Positions 1 through 10,181 are shown, numbered from the stretch's first letter. The stretch: DNA of 64,000 nucleotides from Teredinibacter waterburyi (GCF_001922985.1 NZ_MRUH01000124.1:96089-160088), one strand, 5' to 3'. Made by a program: numbers and translations. Notes: generated by a model not told the origin, from the letters alone.

Positions 1-428
1 AATGTAAATTTAACACTGCTGTCGTTTAGGATTTCGACTACGGTTTCAAGGCGAGATACCACGCGTTGGCGGTAGGTGTGGTAGATATCAAAGCCAGCGT
101 CTAGGCTGCCTTTTTTAAAATAGTCGTCGAACTTGGTTTCGTTGCGTTGGAAGGCGTCGATATCTTTTTGATAAAAGAACATGCGGCCGGGGTCGAGAGT
201 TTGTAAATATTTATTTAGAAACTGGCGCGATAGGTTGTCATCGACTTCTTGATCGCGGTAGTGGCGCGATCGCAGTTTGTTCAACACTTCCTTGGCGGTC
301 TCGGCTTGCTGGGGCGTGTAGCTGAGAGGCGCAACGATACTGGCGAGAGCTGTACTCGAAGTAAATGCTGCGACGCTGAGGGTACAAAACAGAAAAGTGG
401 CAAGACGAAATTTAGAGATCCGATTCAT
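1..428 (-). CDS. prc: Tail-specific (C-terminal processing) protease, 5' part only
   Basis: The gene runs off the left edge of the window, so only about 142 N-terminal residues are visible. The ATG at 426-428 opens a signal-peptide-like stretch ending near residue 29 (ALA-S). It is followed by the helical N-terminal region typical of Prc/Tsp, including a LDPGRMFFYQKDI segment that matches the conserved 'LDPHRSYF' region of that family. Prc enzymes are periplasmic serine/lysine proteases that degrade proteins with nonpolar C-termini and process penicillin-binding proteins and lipoproteins. The PDZ and catalytic domains would lie outside the window, so catalysis cannot be judged here. Confidence 0.8.
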   Translation of the reverse strand, partial: MNRISKFRLATFLFCTLSVAAFTSSTALASIVAPLSYTPQQAETAKEVLNKLRSRHYRDQEVDDNLSRQFLNKYLQTLDPGRMFFYQKDIDAFQRNETKFDDYFKKGSLDAGFDIYHTYRQRVVSRLETVVEILNDSSVKFT

Positions 429-823
429 TAATAGCTGAAACCTGATAATTAATACTGGAGATAACCCGTTAAGGCTATGATTTATAAGCAAAACGTTGGA
501 CAAACTATAGCATAGTTGGTTTCTTTCGAAGCGTGCCATGCCTCAAATTAAGTGGCGGTATGGCTGTTTTGAGGTTGTTTTGTGCGCGCGAATATCTAAA
601 CAAGCCATTTTGGCACCCTTATCTATGATGAATCTATCACTGCAATTCAACCTGTTTACCGTCTTAACGGAGTGAGGGCCGCTATCCCTAGCGACAGGCT
701 AGATTAGCAATACCGGCTTGGGTTTGAGTGTGAACTTCGTCGTTTGTTCAGTTTTCCACTGCAAGTGCAATGTTGCAGGTACTACAAGATGACTCCCGAC
801 AGGTTCTATAAAGTTACAAAAGC
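429..823. other. Intergenic region, nothing recognised
   Basis: About 395 bases separate the start of prc from the end of menA, both on the minus strand. It must hold the prc promoter, but I see no convincing ORF, RNA gene or strong hairpin. Confidence 0.5.
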
Positions 824-1762
824 TTAGGTAAAGTAAAGTGTTAGCGCGTTAGTAACCGAGTATAGCAGGCCCAGTTGGGCGGTTTGCGCGAGTAGCGGGT
901 TAAGCTCACCAGCCTTTAAGGCAAGGATGCGGCGGCAAGCTAAGCCTGCTGATGGGGTAACAAGCGCCAAGGGCAGCAAGCTTAACAGCCAAAAAGAGGG
1001 CGTTGGGTGAGATCCGAGAGTTGCAGTGGTTAGTAGGTAGCTTCCTGCTATATGGCACAAGGCCGCCGCAAGTAAAATAAGGATATACAGGTAGCGACTG
1101 CGGCTGTCACCAAGACGCACTGCAATGGTGCGTTTTCCAGCTGGGCGGTCGGTTTCTATATCACGGATGTTATTCACCAGCATGATATTGGCCAAAATCA
1201 AACCCAGTGCATTTGCATAGGCAAACACCGTCCACGTTAGCTGGAGTGTTTGCACGTAATAACTTCCCATGACGGCCACCCAGCCAAAAAAAACCAATAC
1301 CGCTATTTCACCCAAACCATGGGAGGCCAGCGGGAATGGCCCGCCGCTATAGGCCAATGTAGCGATCACACACGCCAACCCAGCCCACAGTAGGTAGTGA
1401 TGGGTGATAGCGACGAGAATTAAGCCACACGCCATCCCCAAGCCAATAAACAAGGCAATCCCAGCGCGCATCATGCCAATCGAGACGAGCCCAGACTGAG
1501 TAACACGTTTGGGGCCTAGGCGCTTATCACTATCAATTCCAGCTTTTGCGTCGAAGTAGTCGTTTGCCAGGTTAACCGCGATCTGCAAAAACAGCGAGCA
1601 GCCTGCCGCGAGTAGAAAATTCCAAAGCGAGAAAATGGAGGAGGGCGCTAAACTCGACCCAAGTATTACTGGGCTTAACGACGCAGGAAGCGTTTTGGGG
1701 CGAATGGCCAATAAAAAAACCGAGAGTTTGGTCGTTGAGTCGTTGGCTGTAGTGTCGTTCAT
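824..1762 (-). CDS. menA: 1,4-dihydroxy-2-naphthoate polyprenyltransferase (UbiA family)
   Basis: This 312-residue integral membrane protein belongs to the UbiA prenyltransferase superfamily. The N-terminal RPKTLPASLSPVILG segment is typical of MenA. The first Asp-rich prenyl-diphosphate/Mg site is seen in NLANDYFDAKAGID (around residues 65-78) and the second in NNIRDIETDRPAGKRT (around 197-212). Many hydrophobic helices follow, as expected for this all-helical fold. MenA transfers a polyprenyl chain to 1,4-dihydroxy-2-naphthoate in menaquinone synthesis at the inner membrane. No other men gene is visible nearby, so the assignment rests on sequence; another UbiA-family member is the alternative. 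Confidence 0.85.
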   Translation of the reverse strand: MNDTTANDSTTKLSVFLLAIRPKTLPASLSPVILGSSLAPSSIFSLWNFLLAAGCSLFLQIAVNLANDYFDAKAGIDSDKRLGPKRVTQSGLVSIGMMRAGIALFIGLGMACGLILVAITHHYLLWAGLACVIATLAYSGGPFPLASHGLGEIAVLVFFGWVAVMGSYYVQTLQLTWTVFAYANALGLILANIMLVNNIRDIETDRPAGKRTIAVRLGDSRSRYLYILILLAAALCHIAGSYLLTTATLGSHPTPSFWLLSLLPLALVTPSAGLACRRILALKAGELNPLLAQTAQLGLLYSVTNALTLYFT

Positions 1763-2049
1763 AGGATATTGGCTAGATTAACCTTGGTTGTTAATTGATC
1801 ACTGTGGTGAGCGTGGCTTTTATCGATAGTTGCTTTTATCGATTAGTGCTTTCTATAGATAGTTGATTTGCATCGAAATTCGCTGAACAAACCCAGCAAG
1901 TCAATTTATAACGGTCAATTATCCCTGTAATAGCACGGTTCTGTAACCCCTCGCCGTTTAAGATTACGACGGTTTGCTTTTGTAGATGAACGGTTGTGCA
2001 ATTCTTGACATTCAATCGCCTGCCGCCTAAAGTCGCGCCACGTTTCTGG

Positions 2050-2240
2050 TGCCGAGTTTTTAAGCCTTTAAGAAGAGCGCATAACACTCGGTTAAATGGG
2101 AAGTTTGGTGGAATACCAACGCTGCCCCCGCAACGGTAAGCAACGATATAGAGCCTTGAAGCTAAAGCTGTATAGTCCTGCGAGCCCGATACCAGCCCGA
2201 AACAGTTCGTTGATGGAGCGGAGGGCTACCATTCCGGAAT
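2050..2240 (+). ncRNA. Cobalamin (AdoCbl) riboswitch
   Basis: The leader of btuB contains the conserved parts of a B12 riboswitch in order: AAATGGGAAGTTTGGTG near 2094-2110, the core GCTGCCCCCGCAACGGTAA near 2122-2140, and the B12 box GCGAGCCCGATACCAGCC at 2180-2197. It sits about 75-120 bases before the btuB start and should repress the transport/salvage operon when adenosylcobalamin is plentiful. The outer boundaries are approximate. Confidence 0.95.
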
Positions 2241-2315
2241 GATGTTTATTAATCCTGCAATCAATATCATCCCCGCGATGCCTCCCTCATTTGCACACCG
2301 CTAATGAGGATTATT

Positions 2316-4208
2316 ATGTACTACAAACTTATCTCCCCTTGGGTTGCCGTCTCTGCGGTAAGCCTGTTTATGTCCACTTGTGTAAACGCTGCCTCTGACG
2401 AATCAGCGGAAATTGCAGCAGACCCAACTCAAACCAGCCCCTTAGAAGAAATTATTGTTACAGCGTCTCGCGTTGCTACACCGATAAGGCAGGTCGGTAC
2501 TGCCGTGACTATCGTTAATGACACGGAAATAGAATTGCGTGGTTACAACTCGCTTGCCGATGTTCTGCGAACCGAGGTTGGCGTTGGTGTTTCTAATAAC
2601 GGCGGCGCAGGTAAGGTTACAACCTTGCGGATACGCGGCGAAGAAGGTTATCGCACGCTAGTGATAATTGATGGCATGGAGGTTTCTGACGCGTCGGGTA
2701 CTCAGGTTGGACCGCATATGGGCTATGCTAGCTCGACGGCAGACATTGAGCGTGTCGAAATATTACATGGTCCTCAGGGCTTTGCTTACGGCGCCGATGC
2801 CGGTGGCGTGGTGAATATTTTTACCCGCAAGCCGGCGCAGGGTGTGGCCGCAGAAGTAGGCTTGGAAGGTGGTCAATTTAATACGCTGAATACTCATGGT
2901 TTTATTGCCGCCGCAAATTCTACGGTGGATGGCTTTTTATCCCTATCAAATCAACGTACATCTGGCTTTAATGCGGCGAAAAGCGATCCTAATGAAGATG
3001 ATGATGGTAACCGCAATACCACTGTACATGCTCGCGCGGGCTTTAATGTGAATGACCGGTTGCGTTTGGAGCAGGTTGTCCGCAGTGTTGACGCTGATAC
3101 AGAGTACGATAATTGTTTCAATATTGACCACGACTGCGCTACCGAATTTTCTCAAGTCTCAGGCCGCTTCAGCGTCAAATATGATGGTGATCGGCTAGAT
3201 CATAGTGCAGGGTTTTCATTAACCGAGGTGGAGCGAGAATATTATAGCTCAGGGGAGTCCACCTACGAGGTTGAGGGTAGTATTGAAAAATTTGACTATG
3301 TTGGGAGTGCCATGCTGAACGACCAAATACAGCTGGTAGTTGGCAGTGACTATAAAATTGAAAGTACTGTTAGCAATAATGAAGAAACGGAACGATCACA
3401 GTTGGGTATTTTTTCTGAGCTTCAGGCTAACTGGAACGATAACGTTTATTTAGCTGCAGGTACTCGCTTTGATGACAATGAGGATTTCGGTCAGCACACG
3501 AGCATAAGGATTTCTGGTGCGATCGTGCAGGAATTCGATACTAGTAGCCTTAAGTACCGGAGCAGTGCAGGTACTGGTTTTCGTGCGCCGAGTATAGGTG
3601 AGGTTGGCCTCAATCGTTCACGTGATGAGAGGATTGGTGTCCAGTCAACGGCACTGCATGAAGAGCGCAGTGAGGGGTGGGATTTTGGTGTTGACCTTTA
3701 TACTGATGGTGGCAACGGTATTCAGGCAACGCTGTTCTATCAAGTTGTTAGCGACCAGCTTTATTTTTATTATGACCCCGATACTGGTGGCCACTACCGA
3801 CAAGACAGTGGTGATAGTAAGTCCAAGGGGCTAGAACTTACTGGTGATTATCATATTTACCCGTGGCTGAACCTCCGCTCTAACTATACTTACAACATTG
3901 CTCGTGACACCGATGATAAGCCGCGTCTGCGACGCCCCAAGCATATGGCAAATATGGGCTTAGAATTTAGCCTTCTTGACTCAAAACTTACCCTGTTAAG
4001 CAATCTGCGTTTGGTACAGAGCACTAAAGATGTCGGCGATGTTGATCTCGATAACTATGGTGTTGTTGACTTGAGTGGTACCTATAAAACTGAGCGACTT
4101 ACTTATTTCGCACGTATCGAAAATGTTTTAGATCGTGATTATGTCGAGGTGAGCGACTATAACGTTTCGGGTCGTGCAGCTTATGCCGGCGTTAAGTATC
4201 GGTTCTAA
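2316..4208 (+). CDS. btuB: TonB-dependent outer membrane vitamin B12 receptor
   Basis: About 630 residues. I prefer the ATG at 2316 over the one at 2304: it has a GAGGA ribosome site five bases upstream and starts directly with a signal peptide (cleavage after VNA, about residue 25). A TonB box (EEIIVTASR) is at about residues 44-52. The plug domain follows, with VLRTEVGVGVS, the TLRIRG motif and VEILHGPQGFAYGADAGGVV, then a beta-barrel ending in aromatic YRF. The length is normal for BtuB (about 600). The upstream cobalamin riboswitch and the downstream btuC/D/F genes fix the substrate as a corrinoid. The protein imports cobalamin across the outer membrane using TonB-ExbBD energy. Confidence 0.93.
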   Translation: MYYKLISPWVAVSAVSLFMSTCVNAASDESAEIAADPTQTSPLEEIIVTASRVATPIRQVGTAVTIVNDTEIELRGYNSLADVLRTEVGVGVSNNGGAGKVTTLRIRGEEGYRTLVIIDGMEVSDASGTQVGPHMGYASSTADIERVEILHGPQGFAYGADAGGVVNIFTRKPAQGVAAEVGLEGGQFNTLNTHGFIAAANSTVDGFLSLSNQRTSGFNAAKSDPNEDDDGNRNTTVHARAGFNVNDRLRLEQVVRSVDADTEYDNCFNIDHDCATEFSQVSGRFSVKYDGDRLDHSAGFSLTEVEREYYSSGESTYEVEGSIEKFDYVGSAMLNDQIQLVVGSDYKIESTVSNNEETERSQLGIFSELQANWNDNVYLAAGTRFDDNEDFGQHTSIRISGAIVQEFDTSSLKYRSSAGTGFRAPSIGEVGLNRSRDERIGVQSTALHEERSEGWDFGVDLYTDGGNGIQATLFYQVVSDQLYFYYDPDTGGHYRQDSGDSKSKGLELTGDYHIYPWLNLRSNYTYNIARDTDDKPRLRRPKHMANMGLEFSLLDSKLTLLSNLRLVQSTKDVGDVDLDNYGVVDLSGTYKTERLTYFARIENVLDRDYVEVSDYNVSGRAAYAGVKYRF

Positions 4209-4235
4209 GTCGTTAAGTTACGGTTAGGTGGTTCT

Positions 4236-4271
4236 AGGTTAGTTAACCTGTGTTTGCATGTTAACTAACCT
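4236..4271 (+). terminator. 12-bp hairpin between btuB and cobO
   Basis: AGGTTAGTTAAC (4236-4247) and its exact complement (4260-4271) form a stem with a 12-nt loop just after btuB. There is no long T-tract, so it may be a partial terminator, an attenuator or an mRNA 3'-end stabiliser. Confidence 0.5.
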
Positions 4272-4302
4272 TTCAGAATGAAAATTAAAAATAGGAGTTT
4301 CC

Positions 4303-4923
4303 GTGTCCACAGATGCAAATGATACCCGTAAAGACGGCAAACATAAGCGGGCGATGGAAAAGCAAAAAACCAAAGTCGATGCGAATATCGAAGCCGCTAA
4401 TATCGAACGCGGTGTTTCCGTTTTGTTGACCGGTAATGGTAAAGGAAAGTCCAGCTCTGCATTTGGCATGGTGATGCGTGCCTTGGGATACGGTCAGCGC
4501 GTGGGTGTTGTGCAATTTATTAAAGGTGTACAGCTTTCGGGCGAGGAAATTTATTTGCGCGACCGCTGTCCCGACGTGTATTTCTATCAGATGGGTACAG
4601 GCTTTACCTGGAACACCCAAGATCGCAGCGGCGATATTGCTGCTGCCAAGACGACTTGGCAACATGCATTAACCTTGCTGTCTGATCCAAGCTACGACCT
4701 TGTGGTTCTCGATGAACTCACCTACATGTTAGCGTATGACTACCTCGACAAAGAGGCGGTAATTGAGGCCATTAATAATCGTCCGGTTGAGCAGAGTTTA
4801 GTGGTAACAGGCCGAGGTGGTGGCAGCGAGCTGCGCGATGCGGTCGATACCGTTTCGGAAGTGAAAGATATTAAACACGGCTTTACCGCGGGTTTAAAAG
4901 CGCGCAAAGGCGTCGATTTTTAA
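4303..4923 (+). CDS. cobO: Cob(I)yrinic acid a,c-diamide adenosyltransferase
   Basis: 206 residues, the usual size of CobO/BtuR. It attaches the 5'-deoxyadenosyl group to the cobalt of corrinoids using ATP, in the cytoplasm. The P-loop GNGKGKSSS is at residues 44-52, followed by the family motifs [19 protein letters not shown] and VVLDELTY, and the end [15 protein letters not shown]. The start is a GTG with an AGGAG box at a normal distance. A charged N-terminal extension of about 35 residues precedes the P-loop, as in BtuR. It lies between btuB and cobQ in the B12 operon, so imported corrinoid would be adenosylated next. Confidence 0.93.
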   Translation: MSTDANDTRKDGKHKRAMEKQKTKVDANIEAANIERGVSVLLTGNGKGKSSSAFGMVMRALGYGQRVGVVQFIKGVQLSGEEIYLRDRCPDVYFYQMGTGFTWNTQDRSGDIAAAKTTWQHALTLLSDPSYDLVVLDELTYMLAYDYLDKEAVIEAINNRPVEQSLVVTGRGGGSELRDAVDTVSEVKDIKHGFTAGLKARKGVDF

Positions 4924-4937
4924 CGGATACGATTTTT

Positions 4938-6605
4938 ATGCAGCCTTTTTCGCTAATGGTACAGGGCACTACATCCGACGCGGGTAAAAGCACCTTAGTC
5001 GCAGCGTTGTGCCGGCTGCTGGCGAGGAGGCAGGTAAAAGTCGCGCCCTTTAAGCCGCAAAATATGGCACTAAACAGTGCCGTTACCGAAGCCGGTGGAG
5101 AAATAGGCCGAGCCCAAGCCGTTCAGGCGCAAGCGGCAGGCGTAGTCCCGCACACCGATATGAACCCTGTATTAATTAAACCCAGTAGCGATACCGGTGC
5201 ACAAATTATTATTCAGGGGAAAGCAAAACTGAATATGAGCGCGGCGGATTTTCACCAGTTTAAGCCGCAAGCCATGCAAGCGGTAAAAGAATCTTTTAGC
5301 CGATTAACCAATGGTTATACCGCCGTCATTATTGAGGGGGCCGGTAGCCCTGCCGAAATCAATTTACGTGAGGGTGATATCGCCAATATGGGCTTTGCCG
5401 AAGCGGTCGATTGCCCGGTAATTTTAATTGCTGATATTGATAAGGGAGGCGTATTTGCGCATATTATCGGTACTCTCGAACTGCTGTCCGCATCTGAACA
5501 GAACCGTATTATTGGTTTTGTCATAAATCGCTTTCGCGGTGATATTCGCTTGCTGCAGTCGGGGCTCGATTGGCTCGAAGCGCGTACTGGCAAACCGGTA
5601 CTCGCGGTTGTTCCATACCTGCATAATTTTTATTTAGAAGCGGAAGATGCTATCGATGCGCGTCAACCCGATAAAGCTTCGAGCAAACTTAATATTCTCG
5701 TGCCGGTATTGCCACACACCTCGAATCACACCGATTTCGACGCGCTGCGTTTTCATCCATCGGTAAACCTGCAGTTTATTCCTGCGGATCAAACGCCACC
5801 GGCTTGCGACTGTATTATTCTGCCGGGCAGCAAAAGTGTTGTCAGCGACCTCAATTATTTAAAGCAGCATGGCTGGCAGCATCACCTAAACAAACATTTG
5901 CGCTACGGCGGTAAGGTAATGGGGGTTTGCGGCGGCTATCAAATGCTGGGGGAATCGATTTCTGATCCGTTGAATATCGAAAGCGAATCTTTTTCCGGTC
6001 AAGACAATACCGAGCTTACCTACGGCTTTAAATTACTGCCAGTACACACACAGTTCTATGCGGAAAAATCCCTACGGCGCGTTACGGGCATATTGCGATT
6101 ACCGGTCCCGCCGCTATCTTTGAATACAGAATTAAGAGAAGGCTTCAACCTTAAGCCAGCAATAGAGCAAAGCCTCAGTGTTGCAGTCGAAAAAACAGCC
6201 GAAATTGGCGGTTATGAAATTCACAACGGTATTACCCAGCCTATAAATTCTACAAATCCAGCTTTACCGTCAGAGGTTAATGTCAGTCGTTCGCCAATTG
6301 AATTACATGGCCCGCTACCAAGTTCGACCAGCTCCCAAGACGGTTACCTCAATAGCGATAACAATGTGTTGGGCACCTATCTACACGGTTGCTTCGATTC
6401 CCCTGAGGCTTTGAATTTATTGCTCGCTTGGATGGGGTTAGACAATATCGATATTCCACTGCTGGATATTACCGCGCTTCGCGAACAAGAAATCGATCGC
6501 TTAGCGGATACGCTGGAAGGTGATTCCGGTTTTAAAGTAGATGAGCTTGTCGAAAGTTGTATTGCCTTTTATCAATCTCGTTCATCGATGGTAGAAGTGC
6601 AATGA
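4938..6605 (+). CDS. cobQ: Cobyric acid synthase (adenosylcobyrate synthase)
   Basis: The enzyme amidates four side chains of adenosylcobyrinic acid a,c-diamide with glutamine and ATP. The N-terminal synthetase domain has the nucleotide-binding loop [10 protein letters not shown] (residues 10-19), [11 protein letters not shown] and [14 protein letters not shown]. The C-terminal class I glutaminase domain has the nucleophile Cys331 in GVCGGYQM and a catalytic His at about 483 in GTYLHGCFD. At 555 residues it is longer than the usual 480-510; the extra length lies between these two sites (about residues 380-470). The last bases overlap btuC by ATGA. Its presence implies that corrinoid is not only imported but also remodelled or made; cobS, cobU and cbiB are not in this window. 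Confidence 0.93.
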   Translation: MQPFSLMVQGTTSDAGKSTLVAALCRLLARRQVKVAPFKPQNMALNSAVTEAGGEIGRAQAVQAQAAGVVPHTDMNPVLIKPSSDTGAQIIIQGKAKLNMSAADFHQFKPQAMQAVKESFSRLTNGYTAVIIEGAGSPAEINLREGDIANMGFAEAVDCPVILIADIDKGGVFAHIIGTLELLSASEQNRIIGFVINRFRGDIRLLQSGLDWLEARTGKPVLAVVPYLHNFYLEAEDAIDARQPDKASSKLNILVPVLPHTSNHTDFDALRFHPSVNLQFIPADQTPPACDCIILPGSKSVVSDLNYLKQHGWQHHLNKHLRYGGKVMGVCGGYQMLGESISDPLNIESESFSGQDNTELTYGFKLLPVHTQFYAEKSLRRVTGILRLPVPPLSLNTELREGFNLKPAIEQSLSVAVEKTAEIGGYEIHNGITQPINSTNPALPSEVNVSRSPIELHGPLPSSTSSQDGYLNSDNNVLGTYLHGCFDSPEALNLLLAWMGLDNIDIPLLDITALREQEIDRLADTLEGDSGFKVDELVESCIAFYQSRSSMVEVQ

Positions 6606-7642
6606 TGGTTTCGGCAGAATCTCTACCACGCCTTTGGCCGTTGATTTTTTTGGGTAGTATTGTGCTGCTGATGATATCGATCGTTACAGGCCTGATGTTT
6701 GGTGCAGTGCCGATATCTCTCGAGCAGATTGTTAGCTGGTTAACTTTTACAGATGTCGATAACGGTGATTTCAGTCATGTAATTCTCGAACAACTACGCT
6801 TGCCGCGTACTTTGTTGGCAGTCGTTGTAGGTGCCGTTCTCGCCAGCAGCGGCGCGGTCACACAAGGTTTGTTTCGCAACCCCTTGGCCGACCCGTCACT
6901 TATTGGTGTTAGTGCTGGCGCGTCTGCTGGTGCAAGTATTGCCATTGTACTCTTGCAGCCCAGTGGTGCTTCTTTAATGGGGTTATCAATTGTGTCGGTG
7001 GCAGCCTTTGCCGGTAGTTGTATTGTGGTGGTATTGGTTTATCGGTTGGCAACAAATACTCAGGGCACGAGTGTGGCAACCATGTTGCTCGCTGGTATTG
7101 CTTTAACTTTTTTGGCGGGAAGCTTAACTAGCCTATTGGAGTTTTTGGCGGACAACACTATGTTGCGCCGAATAAGTCTTTGGCGAATGGGCGGGTTAGA
7201 TGCCGCTAATGGTTCGCGATTATTGCTGGTGACGGTTATTGGTTTCATTTCTATCGCTGTGTTCTATCGCTATCGCTACGCGCTTAACGCTTTACTATTG
7301 GGCGAGTCCGAGGCGCGACATCTAGGGATTAATGTTGATCGCGTTAAATTCCATATTATTTTATGTGTCGCTGCCGCGGTGGGCGTTTCCGTTGCTGTGG
7401 CGGGCACCATTGCCTTTATTGGTTTGGTGGTGCCGCATGTTATTCGTATTATTGTAGGCCCAAACCACCGTTACTTAATTCCGCTTAGTGCAACCTTGGG
7501 CGCGGCACTCCTAGTTAATGCGGATACCTTATCTCGCTTGGTCTTGGCGCCAACCGAACTGCCAGTGGGGTTGGTAACGGCGGCCATTGGAGCGCCGATG
7601 TTTATTTCGCTATTGCGTAGGCGTTCGGCATATGGAAGCTAG
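6602..7642 (+). CDS. btuC: Cobalamin ABC transporter permease (FecCD family)
   Basis: About 346 residues with multiple transmembrane helices. It forms the inner-membrane channel of the BtuCDF importer. FecCD motifs are clear: [39 protein letters not shown] and the cytoplasmic [11 protein letters not shown] coupling region, then GLVVPHVIR near the C-terminus. The start is the ATG at 6602, which overlaps the cobQ stop codon (ATGA); an adjacent ATG at 6605 is the alternative. An upstream in-frame ATG at 6557 would overlap cobQ extensively and is not needed. Its partners are the ATPase at 7632 and the binding protein at 9176. Confidence 0.92.
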   Translation: MMVSAESLPRLWPLIFLGSIVLLMISIVTGLMFGAVPISLEQIVSWLTFTDVDNGDFSHVILEQLRLPRTLLAVVVGAVLASSGAVTQGLFRNPLADPSLIGVSAGASAGASIAIVLLQPSGASLMGLSIVSVAAFAGSCIVVVLVYRLATNTQGTSVATMLLAGIALTFLAGSLTSLLEFLADNTMLRRISLWRMGGLDAANGSRLLLVTVIGFISIAVFYRYRYALNALLLGESEARHLGINVDRVKFHIILCVAAAVGVSVAVAGTIAFIGLVVPHVIRIIVGPNHRYLIPLSATLGAALLVNADTLSRLVLAPTELPVGLVTAAIGAPMFISLLRRRSAYGS

Positions 7643-8456
7643 CGCTATGACGAATACTATTTTAGACGTGCGGGAACTTAGTGTAAGCATCGATCAGCGG
7701 CAATTGCTTATTGACGTAAGTTTTAGCCTAAAGGCCGGCGAAGTTACGGCGATTGTCGGTACTAACGGCGCGGGAAAATCGACTTTGTTAAGAGCTATTG
7801 CTGGCGATAAGCCATTCACACCTACTAAAATTGTTGACGAAAAATGTTTAAGCGGAATTTACTTTTGCGAAAAATCGATCAGCCGTTGGTCGCAGCAGGA
7901 ACTAGCGAAACATATTGCCGTATTACCCCAAATCAGCCAGTTAAATTTCCCTTTTACCTTGGCGGATGTCGTCGGCTTAGGGCGAATTCCACATAGCACT
8001 GGCGCTCAACTCGATGGTGAGATTGTTGAAGCAGCCATGCAGGCCACCGATGTTGTGCATCTTAAAGATAGATTCTATACACAAGTTTCTGGTGGTGAAC
8101 AGCAACGCTGTCAACTCGCTCGGGTTATGGCGCAAATATGGCGAAGTGAAGATGCTACCCCCAGATTATTACTGTTAGATGAGCCAACAGCCGCTTTAGA
8201 TTTGTCTCATCAACAACAATTAATGTGCGCCGTTCAAAATTTTTCGAAACAGGGCGTTGCCGTGTTAATGGTTGTTCACGATATTAATTTGGCATCTACC
8301 TATGCGGACAATATTATTGCCTTACAGCAGGGCCGGATATTGTGTAATGGGCCGGTTGCAGAAGTGTTAAACCAGCCGTTACTTGATAATTTATTTGGCG
8401 GTGACGTCCATTTGTTTTTTCACCCGAAAACGGGTAAGCCTTTGGTTTTATCGTAA
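7632..8456 (+). CDS. btuD: Cobalamin ABC transporter ATP-binding protein
   Basis: About 274 residues from the ATG at 7632, which overlaps the btuC stop by 11 bases; ATG 7647 is also possible. Walker A GTNGAGKS lies at residues 43-50, the ABC signature VSGGEQQR at 152-159, and Walker B LLLLDEPTAALD with Asp183-Glu184. A switch His follows in VVHDINLA. A Q-loop is seen in AVLPQIS. It powers corrinoid import through BtuC. The order btuC-btuD inside a riboswitch-controlled cluster distinguishes it from siderophore ATPases of the same family. Confidence 0.92.
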   Translation: MEASAMTNTILDVRELSVSIDQRQLLIDVSFSLKAGEVTAIVGTNGAGKSTLLRAIAGDKPFTPTKIVDEKCLSGIYFCEKSISRWSQQELAKHIAVLPQISQLNFPFTLADVVGLGRIPHSTGAQLDGEIVEAAMQATDVVHLKDRFYTQVSGGEQQRCQLARVMAQIWRSEDATPRLLLLDEPTAALDLSHQQQLMCAVQNFSKQGVAVLMVVHDINLASTYADNIIALQQGRILCNGPVAEVLNQPLLDNLFGGDVHLFFHPKTGKPLVLS

Positions 8457-8483
8457 ATTACTGGAGGTCAGTAAGAGATTATT

Positions 8484-9179
8484 ATGCACGACAAATATAA
8501 TGAAATTACCCATTTGCACCTTTTGCGTCATGGTGAATGTCAGGGTGGTGCAATTTTTCGCGGTAGCAGTAATGTGGAACTTTCCGCAAAAGGCTTCGCC
8601 CAAATGCAAGCATCCTGTGACTACGCAGCGCAAACGCTCAATCATCATTGGGATGTAATTATTAGTTCTCCATTAGCTCGCTGCCGATACTTTGCTGAAC
8701 ATTTTTCCAAGAACAATAATATTGAACTGGATATAGACGAGCGCATTCGGGAAATGTCGTTTGGCGATTGGGATGGAAAATTAGTCGAAACAGTTTGGCG
8801 GGATTACGAAGCCGTAATGACCCGATGGTCTGCCGACCCCGCCAGTATAACGCCACCTAATGGTGAGCCCATGAGCGATGTTGCACGTCGTTTGCTTGAG
8901 GCCTACCGCGATATAACCCAGCGTTATCGCGGTAAAAAAATATTATTGATTATGCATGGCGGTGTAATCCGAGTGTTGCTAACACAGCTGCTCAATATGC
9001 CATTAACGTTTGCCAATAGATTTGAAGTTCCCTACGCAAACTTAACCGCGTTAAATCTTTATCATGGGCACGCCGTTACAGAGCTAACACCTGACAGCGC
9101 GCGGTCAGAGGCAACAAATTCTATCAGCCCATCTATCGATAAATTAAAACTCGTTAGTCACAATATGGTGCCGCTATGA
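8484..9179 (+). CDS. cobC: CobC-like histidine phosphatase (alpha-ribazole phosphatase)
   Basis: 231 residues of the histidine phosphatase (phosphoglycerate mutase-like) superfamily. The LLRHGE motif places the phospho-accepting histidine at residue 16, with a second active-site histidine at about 158 in IMHGGVIR and the supporting ISSPLARC motif. CobC dephosphorylates alpha-ribazole 5'-phosphate or cobalamin 5'-phosphate late in nucleotide-loop assembly. The superfamily is broad, so the specific substrate is inferred from its position between btuD and btuF. An AGGAG-like site (CTGGAGGTCAG) lies upstream, and the stop overlaps the btuF start (ATGA). Confidence 0.82.
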   Translation: MHDKYNEITHLHLLRHGECQGGAIFRGSSNVELSAKGFAQMQASCDYAAQTLNHHWDVIISSPLARCRYFAEHFSKNNNIELDIDERIREMSFGDWDGKLVETVWRDYEAVMTRWSADPASITPPNGEPMSDVARRLLEAYRDITQRYRGKKILLIMHGGVIRVLLTQLLNMPLTFANRFEVPYANLTALNLYHGHAVTELTPDSARSEATNSISPSIDKLKLVSHNMVPL

Positions 9180-10156
9180 TTCAATCAGAGCGTTTTTATT
9201 CTGCCATAAAATTTACGTGTGTGTTGCTATGTGTGGTTTTTACCATGCATGTACAAGCAAGCGGGATAGTGACGAAAGTGGGCAGAGTAAAAGTAGAAGG
9301 TAATACTGCCGCGATTAAGTCTGAAACTAGGGCAATAGAAGTTACTGACTATCTTGGTCGTAGCTTAAGTTTTAGTAAACCGATAGAGCGCGTTATTGCC
9401 TTGGCACCACATATTGTCGAAAACGTTTATTCCGCCGGAGCTGGCGAGACTTTAGTTGGTGCTGTCGATTACAGTGATTACCCTGCGAGTGCAAAAGATC
9501 TTGTCCGTGTTGGTGCGATTAGCAGCTTTAGTCTGGAAGCCATCGTTAGCTTGAAGCCCGATCTGGTTATTGTTTGGCATTCTGGGCGTGGTGCGAATGT
9601 TTTAGAGAAGCTCGAAAAAATTGGCATTCCCACCTATGCGAGCGATCCCCATTCATTGCTGGATGTGGCGCGTTCTATACGCGATTACGGAGCCTTAACG
9701 GGGAATGCTGATATTGCAGAGGCCTCGGCGAAAACCTTCGAGCTAAAATATCGCAGTCTCGCGGCGCTACATCAAGAGTCTGAAGCCGTGAGTGTGCTGT
9801 ACGAGGTTTGGAATCAACCGCTGCAAACATTGAATAACAAGCATATTATTAGCGATGTCATTCGGCTTTGCGGAGGTGTGAATTTATTTGGTGATGAGCC
9901 CAGTTTAGCGCCGGTAATTAGTGTGGAAAGCGTTCTGCAACGTAATCCCGATGTTATTATCGCTAGTGGTATGGGTGAAGAACAGCCTGAATGGTTAAAC
10001 GATTGGTACACATGGCCGCAACTAAAAGCGGTTAAAAATAAAAATTTGTATTTTATTTCGCCGGACTTATTACAACGGCATACCGCCCGTATTTTGGATG
10101 GCGCAGAGATAATGTGTTCGCAGCTTGATGCGGCACGGTTAAAGCTAGGCTTATAG
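9176..10156 (+). CDS. btuF: Periplasmic cobalamin-binding protein
   Basis: 326 residues with an N-terminal signal peptide (cleavage near residue 29, VQA-S). The mature part is a Peripla_BP_2 domain. Recognisable pieces are VTDYLGRSLSFSKPIERVIAL, a 'VGAVDYSDYPASAKDL' region matching BtuF/HutB-type proteins, and SLEAIVSLKPDLVIVW. It captures corrinoid in the periplasm and delivers it to BtuC. It is the last gene of the run, coupled by a four-base overlap to cobC. About 50 residues between the signal peptide and the conserved domain look like a variable linker. Confidence 0.9.
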   Translation: MIQSERFYSAIKFTCVLLCVVFTMHVQASGIVTKVGRVKVEGNTAAIKSETRAIEVTDYLGRSLSFSKPIERVIALAPHIVENVYSAGAGETLVGAVDYSDYPASAKDLVRVGAISSFSLEAIVSLKPDLVIVWHSGRGANVLEKLEKIGIPTYASDPHSLLDVARSIRDYGALTGNADIAEASAKTFELKYRSLAALHQESEAVSVLYEVWNQPLQTLNNKHIISDVIRLCGGVNLFGDEPSLAPVISVESVLQRNPDVIIASGMGEEQPEWLNDWYTWPQLKAVKNKNLYFISPDLLQRHTARILDGAEIMCSQLDAARLKLGL

Positions 10157-10181
10157 TTCATGCCTCGGTACTTCGATCGTC

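Noticed and set aside
1836..2087. Minus-strand 83-residue reading frame overlapping the riboswitch leader
   Set aside because: It overlaps the B12 riboswitch leader on the other strand, lacks a ribosome site and looks like no known family.
7587..7631. Longer N-terminus for btuD
   Set aside because: It would extend into btuC by 56 bases and adds residues unlike any BtuD; later ATGs fit better.
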